From NCBI RefSeq assembly GCF_001854405.1, contig NZ_CP017718.1, forward strand, positions 620,001 to 684,000: a stretch of 64,000 nt of DNA, in the 5' to 3' direction. The first letter of the stretch is position 1; each line of letters opens with the position of its first letter. Shown here one piece after another: positions 1 to 8,076 of the stretch. Under the pieces are notes generated by a model, which had not been told where the DNA came from, made no database searches, and saw only the letters and a program-made list of their open reading frames with translations. The stretch comes from Hyphomonas sp. Mor2 (GTDB taxonomy: Bacteria; Pseudomonadota; Alphaproteobacteria; Caulobacterales; Hyphomonadaceae). Made by a program: the position numbers and the translations under genes.

Positions 1-348
1 GGCAAGCGGGTCGAACGCCTGATGCCAGCCGTCGCCAAGGCCTATGATGACTGGTGCGCCCGGGTGAAGACGGGCGACCTGAACCGCTGGCTGCGCTATA
101 TGATTGAACGCAATCCACCGCCAAGCGTGCAGGGCAAACGCATCAAGCCGCGCTATATGGCACAGATCAAGGCGCGCCCGCCAACCTTTGTGCTGATCGC
201 ATCGCGCGGGGATCAGATGCCTGAATCCTACAAGCGCTATCTGGTCAATGGTTTGCGCGAAGCCTTTGAATTACCCGGCGTGCCGATCCGGCTGATTGTG
301 AAGCAAGGGGCCAACCCCTACGCAGATAAGGCCAGGCGCAAGCGCTAG
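1..348 (+). CDS. der: GTPase Der (EngA), C-terminal fragment
   Basis: This is the 3' end of a gene that begins before the window; the frame is open from base 1 to the stop at 346-348. The fragment of about 115 residues matches the C-terminal KH-like domain of Der, a double-GTPase needed for 50S ribosome assembly. Recognisable pieces are the NRWL segment, the PPP turn, the stretch [15 protein letters not shown], and [12 protein letters not shown] followed by GVPIRL. The basic tail KARRKR is usual for the family. Both GTPase domains lie outside the window, so their integrity cannot be judged. The gene is convergent with the SDR gene that follows. Confidence 0.93.
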   Translation, partial: GKRVERLMPAVAKAYDDWCARVKTGDLNRWLRYMIERNPPPSVQGKRIKPRYMAQIKARPPTFVLIASRGDQMPESYKRYLVNGLREAFELPGVPIRLIVKQGANPYADKARRKR

Positions 349-390
349 GAGCTTTGTTGGAGCAGATGCTCGAAGCTTACCGAAAAGTGG

Positions 391-1095
391 CTAGAGCAGA
401 TCCCGGACATTGATGCGCGCATTGGTTCGCGCCTCTGACTCTTCCAATAATGGAACAATGTGTTGGGCCACGTCTTGCGTGGATGGCAAGGTCATTGGGT
501 CCTCGCCAGGCATGGCATCCGCGCGCATCTGTGTACGGGTGGCGCCAGGATCGAACAGGTTGACCCGCAGGCTGGTCTGCTCATTCTCATCGGCCCAGGC
601 GTAGACCAAGGCTTCAAGACCGGCCTTCGAGGCTTGATATGGCCCCCAGAAGGCGCGCGGTCTTGGAACAACACCGGACGTCACAAACACCGCACGGGGC
701 GACTCCGAACGCCTCAGGAGCGGATCCGTGACACGGATCAAGCGCCAGTTTGCGTTGAGATTGACGTCAATCACCTCATTGAATTGACGTTCTCCGCCCG
801 CCTGCAAGGGACCGATCGTGCCCAGCAGTCCAGCGTTTGCCAGGACCCCATCGAGCCGCCCGAACTTTTCGGCGATGGCGTGGCCGAGCGGCTCGAAAGC
901 CGCGGCGTCCTTCAAGTCGAAAGGGATCAGGGTCATCGATCCACCCGAAGCACGGATCTCATCATCGAGCGATTCCAGTGCGTTCTTGGACCGTGCGAGG
1001 CCAATGACGTGGTGACCCGCCTCTGCGAGGGCTAGTGCTGCGGCGCGCCCGATGCCTTGCGACGCGCCCGTGACGAGAGTGATACGTTTATCCAT
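391..1095 (-). CDS. SDR family NAD(P)-dependent oxidoreductase
   Basis: A 234-residue classical short-chain dehydrogenase/reductase. The Rossmann nucleotide motif TGASQGIG is at residues 9-16, NAG at 87-89, and the catalytic Ser140, Tyr153 and Lys157 (YxxxK) are all present. The substrate is unknown. It lies 27 bases downstream of purF on the same strand, and an SDR gene after radA-cvpA-purF is a recurrent arrangement in alphaproteobacteria, so co-transcription is likely. No strong ribosome-binding site is visible before the ATG at 1095. The length is typical of the family. Confidence 0.9.
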   Translation of the reverse strand: MDKRITLVTGASQGIGRAAALALAEAGHHVIGLARSKNALESLDDEIRASGGSMTLIPFDLKDAAAFEPLGHAIAEKFGRLDGVLANAGLLGTIGPLQAGGERQFNEVIDVNLNANWRLIRVTDPLLRRSESPRAVFVTSGVVPRPRAFWGPYQASKAGLEALVYAWADENEQTSLRVNLFDPGATRTQMRADAMPGEDPMTLPSTQDVAQHIVPLLEESEARTNARINVRDLL

Positions 1096-1122
1096 GCGCG
1101 CGCCCTAATGCGGAGATGCGAA

Positions 1123-2562
1123 CTAGTCCAGAAGCGAAAGCTGTCTTTCCTTGCTGCTCTCATTGTGTTCGTGGTCGATCAGACGGGTTGGATAGTCGCC
1201 TGTAAAACAATGGTCGGCAAAGGCTGGCGTTTCAGGGTCATAATCGACGCCTATCGCGCGATAGAGGCCGGGCACTGACAGGAAGCCGAGACTTTCGACT
1301 TTCAGATATTCGCGCATTTCTTCGAGCGAATGATTGGCGGCCAGCAGCTCGGTGCGATCGGCCATGTCGATGCCGTAAAAGTCCTGATGCGTGATTGGCG
1401 GACTGGCGGATCGGAAGTGAATTTCCTTGGCCCCGGCCTCGCGAACCATCTGGACGATCTTGCGAGACGTGTTGCCACGGACAATCGAGTCGTCGACGAG
1501 CAGAACGCGCTTACCTTCCAGCACGGCCTTGTTCGGCGAGTGTTTGCGCGACACAGCGCGCTGACGTCCGGTTTGGGTCGGCTGGATGAACGTCCGGCCA
1601 ACATAGTGGCTCCGAATGATGCCGAGCTGGAACGGGACGCCGGAATGCTCTGAAAAGCCGATTGCTGCCGGAACGCCGGAGTCCGGAACGGGGACGACCA
1701 CGTCAATATCGGCAGGGTGCTCCTCGGCGAGCTGATGGCCCATCTTGCGCCGAACTTCATAAACAGAACGGCCCTGAACGATACTGTCAGGGCGCGCGAA
1801 ATAAACATACTCAAACAAGCAAGGGCGAACGGGTTGAGACGGGAAAGCATTGTAGGACCGAATGCCGTCGGCGGTAATGATAATGACTTCGCCCGGGTCG
1901 ATTTCACGGACAAACTCGGCGCCCATGAGATCCAGTGCGCAAGTCTCGGAAGCCAGGACATAGCCATCCCCGATATGACCTAGCACAAGCGGGCGGAGAC
2001 CAGATGGATCACGCGCGCCGATCAATTTCTTGTTGGTCATTCCGACCAAAGAAAAGCCACCCTCAATTTTGCGGATGGCGTCGATGAATCTGTCGGCAAC
2101 GGAGTCCTGGTCGCTGCGGGCGAGGAGGTGGAGAATGACTTCTGTATCCATGGTAGACTGGAAGATCGATCCCCGACGCACCAGCCGTTTTCGAATGGCC
2201 CGCGCATTGGTCAGATTGCCATTATGCGCAATCGCGAAGCCGCCGGAATCCAAATCGGCATAAACCGGCTGAATGTTGCGAATGGCCGGCTTGCCCTGGG
2301 TCGAGTAGCGATTGTGCCCGATGCCGCTATTGCCAGGCAAACGATCGGAAACATCACCGCCGAAGTTTTCGCCGACGAGACCCATATGACGTTCGCCGTG
2401 GAACTTCTCACCGTCAAAACTTGTGATACCGCAGGCTTCTTGCCCGCGATGCTGGAGGGCGTGTAGTCCGAGCGCTACAAGGAGGGCAGCCTGGGGGTGG
2501 CCAAAGACGCCAACGACGCCGCATTCTTCGCGGGGCTTGTCGTCATCATGATCAAACAACAT
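1123..2562 (-). CDS. purF: amidophosphoribosyltransferase PurF
   Basis: A 479-residue enzyme for the first committed step of purine synthesis (PRPP + glutamine to phosphoribosylamine). After a 13-residue propeptide, Cys14 in EECGVVG is the N-terminal nucleophile exposed by processing. The glutaminase domain is followed by a type I phosphoribosyltransferase domain, with the PRPP-binding loop VLLVDDSIVRGNTS at about 353-366. The short propeptide resembles the Bacillus-type enzyme. It follows cvpA by about 30 bases and precedes the SDR gene, so a radA-cvpA-purF-SDR operon is likely. Confidence 0.96.
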   Translation of the reverse strand: MLFDHDDDKPREECGVVGVFGHPQAALLVALGLHALQHRGQEACGITSFDGEKFHGERHMGLVGENFGGDVSDRLPGNSGIGHNRYSTQGKPAIRNIQPVYADLDSGGFAIAHNGNLTNARAIRKRLVRRGSIFQSTMDTEVILHLLARSDQDSVADRFIDAIRKIEGGFSLVGMTNKKLIGARDPSGLRPLVLGHIGDGYVLASETCALDLMGAEFVREIDPGEVIIITADGIRSYNAFPSQPVRPCLFEYVYFARPDSIVQGRSVYEVRRKMGHQLAEEHPADIDVVVPVPDSGVPAAIGFSEHSGVPFQLGIIRSHYVGRTFIQPTQTGRQRAVSRKHSPNKAVLEGKRVLLVDDSIVRGNTSRKIVQMVREAGAKEIHFRSASPPITHQDFYGIDMADRTELLAANHSLEEMREYLKVESLGFLSVPGLYRAIGVDYDPETPAFADHCFTGDYPTRLIDHEHNESSKERQLSLLD

Positions 2563-2595
2563 TCGACTAACCCTCGCGGTCTGTTCGTGCGCGGA

Positions 2596-3144
2596 TTATT
2601 CTGCCAGGGTCTCTGCGTCAAGGTCTGATGTCTGTGCCGTGCGTTCCGCAAGCTCGGGCGCGCGGTCATTCAGATAGTCAGCGCCAGCTGAAATGATTGG
2701 ATAAGTCCTTGCCTGCGTTACAAATTCCGGGATCTGATCGCGATCCATGGCAAGATTGAGCAAGTACACAAAGAAAACCAGAACCACGCCGCCGCGGGCA
2801 AAGCCGAACAGGCCTCCGGCGACTCGATCGAGCAGTCCGATTCCATCGACGCCTTGAATCGTCCTCGACAAGTTTGCACCGAACCACGCCACCGCGACGT
2901 AGACGACGAGAAAGACGACGACGAAAATGATGGCGTCCGGCATCCAGTCCGGGGAATTTGCAGGGAGCAAGGCATCCAGTTGATCAACGAAATAGCGGCG
3001 TGCAAAGAAGGCGGCCGCGATCGCCGCAATAAACGCTCCGAGGGTCGCAAGTTCGCGCATGAAGCCACGGGCGAGAGCCATCAATGTCGAGACGATCACA
3101 ATTACGATCGCCACGGCATCAAAGGCTGTAAGGGCTTCCATCAT
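2596..3144 (-). CDS. cvpA: CvpA family membrane protein
   Basis: A 182-residue inner-membrane protein with about four hydrophobic segments (near residues 8-25, 30-48, 65-90 and 108-130) and the family signature RGF(M/x)RE near residue 26. Its position between radA and purF matches the usual context of CvpA (colicin V production protein), whose cellular role concerns envelope or stress tolerance. Its start codon overlaps the radA stop in an ATGA arrangement (3141-3144), which suggests translational coupling. The C-terminal tail is acidic and likely cytoplasmic. Confidence 0.9.
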   Translation of the reverse strand: MMEALTAFDAVAIVIVIVSTLMALARGFMRELATLGAFIAAIAAAFFARRYFVDQLDALLPANSPDWMPDAIIFVVVFLVVYVAVAWFGANLSRTIQGVDGIGLLDRVAGGLFGFARGGVVLVFFVYLLNLAMDRDQIPEFVTQARTYPIISAGADYLNDRAPELAERTAQTSDLDAETLAE

Positions 3145-4511
3145 GAGGCAGCTTCCGGTGCGATCAACTCTACTAATTCAGATAGGCGCTTGATTGGCGT
3201 AATCGTCAAGCCTTCTACAGCTTTTGGGCTCCCCTCTGGAACGAATGCGCGCTCGAAGCCCAGGCGGGCTGCTTCCTTCAACCTCTGCTCCATGCGGGCC
3301 ACGGGCCTGACCGTTCCCGACAGGGCAAGCTCGCCAAAATAGATGGCCTTGCCGGGTCCGGGATTGGCTGCGGCCGAGGTCAGCAAAGCAGCCGCGGCGG
3401 CGAGATCGCCGGCGGGTTCTGACATGCGATATCCACCGGCCACGGACAGGTAGACGTCACGCCCTCCCAGGGAAACTCCGCACCGGGACTCAAGCACGGC
3501 CAGCAACATGGCGAGGCGATTGCTGTCCCATCCGACAATGGAGCGCCGCGGCGTCCCATAGGCGCTCGGTGCGACGAGGGCCTGGACTTCGGCAAGAACG
3601 GGACGCGAGCCTTCCATTGCCGCGAAGACGGCGGTGCCACCGGTCTCATCGGCTTCCGTCGACAGGAACAGGGCGGAAGGCTCAGGCGCAGGGGCGAGAC
3701 CGTATTGGTGCATCTCGAAAATGCCGATCTCGTCAGTCGGACCGAAACGGTTCTTCACCGCGCGCAGGATCCGGAATTGATGCCCGCGCTCGCCTTCGAA
3801 ATAGAACACCGTGTCGACCATGTGCTCGACCACGCGTGGGCCGGCAATCTGCCCTTCCTTGGTGACATGCCCGACCAGGATCAGCGCTGCGCCGGATGTC
3901 TTGGCCCAGCGGGTCAATTCCTGCCCGCACGCACGCACCTGGCTGACGCTGCCCGGCGCCGCCTCGAGACTGTCGGACCACATGGTTTGTATCGAGTCGA
4001 TCACGACAAAGTCCGGTTTGGCCGACTTCAGGGCGCTCAGCACTTTGCGCAGATCGGTTTCCGTTGCGAGTTGCACCGGGCTGTCCGCGACTTTCAGGCG
4101 GCGCGCGCGATCCTGGATTTGAGCGACGGCTTCCTCACCAGAGACATAGACCGAGGTCTTGCCATTTCGGGCCAGGCGTGCGGCGACCTGCAGAAGGAGC
4201 GTGGATTTGCCGATGCCGGGATCGCCGCCAATCAAGGTCGCGCTGGAGGGGACGATGCCGCCGCCAAAAACGCGGTCCAGCTCGTCGACACCAAGCACAA
4301 TTCGTTCAGGTGGCGCATCGTCACCATTTAGCGCCGAGAACTTCGCTTTGCTGGTGCGTTTTGTACCTGATTTCGGGGCTTTCAATCCGCCGGGCGGTCC
4401 CGAGACAGCCTCTTCGACCAATGTGTTCCATTCGCCGCAAGCATCGCAGCGTCCGGACCATTTGGAATGGGTCGCGCCGCAGGACTGACAAACGAAATGC
4501 GATTTGGCCAT
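3141..4511 (-). CDS. radA: DNA repair protein RadA
   Basis: A 456-residue RecA-like ATPase that drives branch migration in recombinational repair. The N-terminal zinc finger has Cys8, Cys11, Cys22 and Cys25. The Walker A motif GGDPGIGKST is at residues 95-104, the RadA-specific KNRFG motif lies near residue 255, and the C-terminal third is the Lon-protease-like domain typical of the family. The length is normal. It heads the minus-strand block radA-cvpA-purF-SDR. The 5' region (4512-4672) is shared with the divergent UrcA-like gene. Confidence 0.96.
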   Translation of the reverse strand: MAKSHFVCQSCGATHSKWSGRCDACGEWNTLVEEAVSGPPGGLKAPKSGTKRTSKAKFSALNGDDAPPERIVLGVDELDRVFGGGIVPSSATLIGGDPGIGKSTLLLQVAARLARNGKTSVYVSGEEAVAQIQDRARRLKVADSPVQLATETDLRKVLSALKSAKPDFVVIDSIQTMWSDSLEAAPGSVSQVRACGQELTRWAKTSGAALILVGHVTKEGQIAGPRVVEHMVDTVFYFEGERGHQFRILRAVKNRFGPTDEIGIFEMHQYGLAPAPEPSALFLSTEADETGGTAVFAAMEGSRPVLAEVQALVAPSAYGTPRRSIVGWDSNRLAMLLAVLESRCGVSLGGRDVYLSVAGGYRMSEPAGDLAAAAALLTSAAANPGPGKAIYFGELALSGTVRPVARMEQRLKEAARLGFERAFVPEGSPKAVEGLTITPIKRLSELVELIAPEAAS

Positions 4512-4565
4512 GAAGTCTGGTTAGCCGGGTCCGGGCTTGAGTGAAAGACACGATATGCGGATTTG

Positions 4566-4584
4566 TGTTACAAGTGTAGTAACA
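4566..4584. promoter_or_regulatory. inverted repeat TGTTAC-N7-GTAACA in radA/urcA-like divergent promoter
   Basis: A perfect 6-bp inverted repeat, TGTTAC and GTAACA, separated by 7 bases. It lies 55 bases upstream of radA and about 90 bases upstream of the UrcA-like start. The size and spacing suit a dimeric helix-turn-helix regulator. The AT-rich stretch after it (4585-4610) may be promoter. No regulator is encoded next to it. Confidence 0.35.
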
Positions 4585-4672
4585 AAAAGTTCATATTGTT
4601 TTTCGATAAAGTGTGATACATGCCGTGGACGGGAAGAGAGGACAATTACAACCCTCAATAGGAGTCTACTCC

Positions 4673-5014
4673 ATGATCCTTTCCCAGAAACTCTCCAAAC
4701 TGACACTGTCCATCGCGGTCGCAACCGGCGCGCTTTCTGTATCGCCTGCGATGGCGGCTGCATCCGATGTCCACACCAAGACGCAAGAGATTTCCATTCT
4801 TGGATATGATCTGTCGGATCGCAGCGATGCCTCGGACCTGCTGGCCCGAATCCAGTCCGCATCCAAGCGCGTCTGCAAGATCTACACTAATCGCGAAACG
4901 GTTCGCGAACGGAGCCTTCGCGAACATTGTGCGGAACAGGCAACGGCAACCGCGGTCCAGTCATTGAACTCGCCAATTCTGACAGCCGTGTGGAACGAAA
5001 CGAAAAGCAGCTAG
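4673..5014 (+). CDS. UrcA family exported protein
   Basis: A 113-residue small secreted protein. The ATG at 4673 is preceded by AGGAGT at good spacing and is followed by a clear signal peptide (basic SQKLSK, hydrophobic LTLSIAVATGALSV, cleavage near AMA-A). The mature part has the UrcA pattern: a short beta segment, then the helix DLLARIQSASKRVCKIY with a Cys, and a second conserved Cys in LREHCAEQA, probably forming a disulfide. UrcA proteins are common and often abundant in Caulobacterales-like bacteria; their function is unknown. A terminator hairpin follows the gene directly. Confidence 0.8.
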   Translation: MILSQKLSKLTLSIAVATGALSVSPAMAAASDVHTKTQEISILGYDLSDRSDASDLLARIQSASKRVCKIYTNRETVRERSLREHCAEQATATAVQSLNSPILTAVWNETKSS

Positions 5015-5036
5015 AAACAGCTGCCTTGAAAGCAGA

Positions 5037-5077
5037 GAGAGGGCGCGGTGAAAATTCATCGCGCCCTCTCGATTTTC
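5037..5077 (+). terminator. Rho-independent terminator after urcA-like gene
   Basis: An 11-bp perfect stem, GAGAGGGCGCG (5037-5047) with CGCGCCCTCTC (5060-5070), closes a 12-base loop and is followed by GATTTTC. It sits 22 bases after the stop codon. Confidence 0.8.
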
Positions 5078-5124
5078 TCGACAGGCTGTCGCACTGTGCG
5101 GAGCAGTTGCGGGAGGACACGCGA

Positions 5125-6369
5125 ATGAAAATGCCAGAACAAGGACGGCCCTGGTCTGAGATCCAAGCTGAAATGCGTGATCGAGGCGCCAAGGATGCCA
5201 GATGGCGGGACGGGCGTACCGCAGTCTATGTGTTCAATGCCGGGGAAGAGATCGCAGCGATCCAGAAGGAAGCCTATGCGGCCTTTATGTCAGAGAACGG
5301 TCTTGGACCATTGGCCTTTCCATCGCTTGCGCAAATGGAGAAGGACGTGATCTCCATGGGGCTCGGCCTCCTGCATGGGCCAGAAGGGGCGACCGGGGCG
5401 ATGACCTCGGGAGGGACCGACTCGATCACCATGGCAATCAAGACGGCGCGAGACTATGCGCGGTCCGCAGGACGGGCGCAGGCGCGCGCCAATATCGTCC
5501 TTCCGCAATCGGCCCATCTTGCTTTCGACAAGGCGGCCCACCTGATGGACATCGAGGTCCGGCGCGTCGCCCTGAAAGACAACGGATCCTATGAAGCTGA
5601 TCCGGTGGCCATGGGCGCAGCATGCGATCCAGATACGATCATGATGGTCGGCTCCGCGCCCAACTTTCCGCACGGCATCATCGATCCGATCGAAGCCCTC
5701 GGCGAGGTGGCGGCTGCGAAACAGGTCTGGCTGCACGTGGATGCTTGTGTCGGCGGCTTTTTCGCGCCCTTCGCGCGCATGAATGGCGTGCCCGTGCCAG
5801 CTTTCGATTTTGAAGTCCCGGCGGTTCATTCGATGAGCGCGGATCTGCACAAATATGGTTATGCCGCGAAGGGGGCCTCCACGGTTCTGTTTCGTTCCGA
5901 GGCTCTGTTTGAGCATATGCCCTTCGATATGAACCAATGGTCTGGCGCCCCGATGAAGACGCCGACACTGGCGGGCACGCGCCCAGGCGGTGCAATCTCG
6001 GCGGCTTGGGCTGTCATGACCCATCTGGGCATCGAAGGGTATAAACGCCTGCAAGGGCAGGTCTGTGCCACGCGTGAGCGCGTCGAGGAGGGCGTGAAGC
6101 GACTCGGCTTCGAAGTGCTCGGCAACCCCATGCTGGGCCTCATCGCGTTCCGGCATCCGAACCATCATGCCTTCGCCATTTATGGCGAGATCTACCGGCG
6201 GGGCTGGTTTACGTCCGTGACCAAGGAGCCGCCGAGCCTGCATCTCATGTTGTCGCCGAAACACGCCGATTTCATTGATGAATATCTCAGCGATCTCGAA
6301 GCCAGCCTGCGGGCGGTCGAGACGGCGGCGGATGCCGAAAAACTGAAGGTCGAAGCGCGCTACAGCTAG
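5125..6369 (+). CDS. PLP-dependent decarboxylase-fold enzyme, sphingosine-1-phosphate lyase-like
   Basis: A 414-residue enzyme starting at the ATG at 5125, which has GGGAGG upstream; a longer in-frame extension exists but would overlap the preceding gene and terminator. The PLP-binding Lys243 sits in MSADLHKYGYAAKG, which closely resembles the active site of sphingosine-1-phosphate lyases (HKYGYxxKG). Asp206 in HVDAC should contact the PLP ring, and the phosphate-binding TSGGTDS is at 94-100. It is a group II decarboxylase-fold protein, probably cytosolic since no membrane anchor is seen. The substrate could be a phosphorylated long-chain base; other amino-acid decarboxylase roles cannot be excluded. 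Confidence 0.75.
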   Translation: MKMPEQGRPWSEIQAEMRDRGAKDARWRDGRTAVYVFNAGEEIAAIQKEAYAAFMSENGLGPLAFPSLAQMEKDVISMGLGLLHGPEGATGAMTSGGTDSITMAIKTARDYARSAGRAQARANIVLPQSAHLAFDKAAHLMDIEVRRVALKDNGSYEADPVAMGAACDPDTIMMVGSAPNFPHGIIDPIEALGEVAAAKQVWLHVDACVGGFFAPFARMNGVPVPAFDFEVPAVHSMSADLHKYGYAAKGASTVLFRSEALFEHMPFDMNQWSGAPMKTPTLAGTRPGGAISAAWAVMTHLGIEGYKRLQGQVCATRERVEEGVKRLGFEVLGNPMLGLIAFRHPNHHAFAIYGEIYRRGWFTSVTKEPPSLHLMLSPKHADFIDEYLSDLEASLRAVETAADAEKLKVEARYS

Positions 6370-6418
6370 GCCTCAGAGCGGCATCTGCAAAAAAACAATT
6401 TCCCTATTGGACAAGCGC

Positions 6419-6451
6419 GGGAAGGGCGGCTAATAAGCCGCTTCCCTGTTT
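6419..6451 (+). terminator. probable terminator after PLP lyase gene
   Basis: The stem GGGAA plus GCGGCT (with a 2-base bulge) pairs with AGCCGC plus TTCCC around an AATA loop (6419-6446), followed by TGTTT. It lies between the lyase stop and tRNA-Phe, and could also insulate the tRNA. Confidence 0.5.
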
Positions 6452-6456
6452 GGCCT

Positions 6457-6531
6457 GCCCGGGTAGCTCAGGGGTAGAGCAGCGGATTGAAAATCCGCGT
6501 GTCGGTGGTTCAAATCCGCCCCCGGGCACCA
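6457..6531 (+). tRNA. tRNA-Phe (GAA)
   Basis: A 75-base tRNA including an encoded CCA. The acceptor stem GCCCGGG/CCCGGGC is perfect. The anticodon stem CGGAT/ATCCG holds the loop TTGAAAA with anticodon GAA, and the T-loop TTCAAAT is standard. No integrase or att-like repeat is seen beside it. Confidence 0.95.
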
Positions 6532-6560
6532 TTTTACACGATACTCGAAGTCGGCCCCGA

Positions 6561-7955
6561 TTAGCTCACATCCTGGTCTTCTATCGCGCAGATTCCGTTT
6601 CGATAGTTGCCGACGGTGCGGATCACGTCTTCGCCCTCAGGCTCGACGCGCTGCCCGATGACGAGGCTGACCAGGACGCGTTCCACCAGCTGGTCCAGCC
6701 GGGTGACGACATAGCAATCCACGGTCGGTTCGGCATGTGGCAGGCCGATTCCGCTATCATCTGTGAGGAAGAGATAACGCGCATTGGTCAGCTGTGAGAG
6801 GCCGCGCATCATGAATTCCGCCGTATCGTCGATGCCGCTGGCGGCGAGAGAGACGATATGGATGCCGCGCGCCCGCGAGATCAGGCCGCTATCCCAGGTT
6901 GCCTGGATGTGTTCATCATGGGGCGGCGCATCGGCGACGAGCAGGTTGATTTTCACGGCATCTTCGCGCCAGTCGAAATCGAGGCCCTGGCTCAGGGCAT
7001 CATGCATCGCCTCCGGCATATCGCCGCCGCCCTGTGCGGACTGATTTCCAAGCGCGGCCTTGAACGCCTCCAGATCCTCACTGAAGGCGAAATCACGCAC
7101 CACATACTCATCGCCGCGGTCGCGATAGACGATGAAGCCGGCGCGAATATCCAGATCCGGCTGGCTTGACCGAACACGGTCGAGAATGGCGACCAGCTCG
7201 GCCTGCAAGTAGCGCATCTCGTCGCTCATCGAACCCGTGGCATCGAGGGTCAGCAGCAAATCCAATTTCTGCGGCATATCGCGATCCAGGCTCAGATCGA
7301 AAGTGAGTTTGCCGCCGGTTTCGAGCAGATCCTTTGTCAGCGCTTGTTCCATAGGCGGCAAACCATCGACTGAGGCTGAAACGGTCATGCCCGGCTTCAG
7401 GGCGTCATAATCGGGAAACAGGTAGGCTTTGCCATCTACGCCGGTTCGAAGCGGGAAGGCGCGGTCGCCATTTGATTTGTGGATCTCCAATTCGGCCAAG
7501 GGCACCGCTTTGCCGAGCCGATCGATGACCTCGATTTCGATCCGGTTATTGGCGTCTACATATGGCAGTCCCTTTTTGCCGAGACCACCTTGCAACGCCT
7601 TATCGAGATAGGTCTTGTACAGGCCTGGATTGAGAACGTCGTCATAGTCGCCAGCGGTCAGCAGTCCGGATTGTACCGGTGTCTCTTCATCTTTCTCGCG
7701 CGGGTGCTCGCCGATCGCCTTTTCCATCGGGCTGGATTCGGCCAACTCAGCCTCGAACGCGGTCACAGACGGAGGCGGTGGCGGGGACGGCGGAGGCGGA
7801 GGAGAGGCTTCGTCAGCGCGCGCGCCTGTGACGGTAATCGTGTCTGTCGCCGAACCCTCGCCACTACTGGGCCCAGACCCGCCGACTGAAGCCGTCTCGC
7901 AAGCGGCCAGAAAAAGGCCAAGCAGCAGAATGGAAATAGATGATTGTTTACGCAT
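6561..7955 (-). CDS. VWA domain-containing lipoprotein
   Basis: A 464-residue protein from the ATG at 7955, which has GGAGGAACTC directly upstream. It begins with a lipoprotein signal ending LFLAAC (Cys19). A proline-rich linker (about residues 52-63) suggests a spacer across the envelope. The middle part (130-225) is beta-rich and carpet-like. From about 231 a von Willebrand factor A domain starts, with the MIDAS motif DATGS at 238-242 and a second metal-loop segment DMPEAMHDAL. VWA domains bind protein ligands through a divalent metal. The partner is unknown. The last 40 residues contain a Cys-rich end. Confidence 0.82.
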   Translation of the reverse strand: MRKQSSISILLLGLFLAACETASVGGSGPSSGEGSATDTITVTGARADEASPPPPPSPPPPPSVTAFEAELAESSPMEKAIGEHPREKDEETPVQSGLLTAGDYDDVLNPGLYKTYLDKALQGGLGKKGLPYVDANNRIEIEVIDRLGKAVPLAELEIHKSNGDRAFPLRTGVDGKAYLFPDYDALKPGMTVSASVDGLPPMEQALTKDLLETGGKLTFDLSLDRDMPQKLDLLLTLDATGSMSDEMRYLQAELVAILDRVRSSQPDLDIRAGFIVYRDRGDEYVVRDFAFSEDLEAFKAALGNQSAQGGGDMPEAMHDALSQGLDFDWREDAVKINLLVADAPPHDEHIQATWDSGLISRARGIHIVSLAASGIDDTAEFMMRGLSQLTNARYLFLTDDSGIGLPHAEPTVDCYVVTRLDQLVERVLVSLVIGQRVEPEGEDVIRTVGNYRNGICAIEDQDVS

Positions 7956-8076
7956 GAGTTCCTCCGTCCTGCCCGCAAGATAATTCGGGCAATACGGCGC
8001 GATCATGACCGGATTGTTACTTTGTCGAGGTCTGCGACCGGCTCAGGCACGGACCTTTGAGACTCGAACTTCAGGC

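Noticed and set aside
5290-6264. Long open frame (324 codons) opposite the PLP lyase gene
   Set aside because: Same reason: the forward frame has clear catalytic motifs and the reverse one has none.
6457-6531. tRNA-Phe as integration site of a genomic island
   Set aside because: No integrase, no direct repeat of the tRNA 3' end and no phage-like genes are found nearby.
7780-7815. GC-rich tandem repeat in the VWA lipoprotein gene
   Set aside because: It simply encodes the proline-rich linker; no independent repeat element is indicated.
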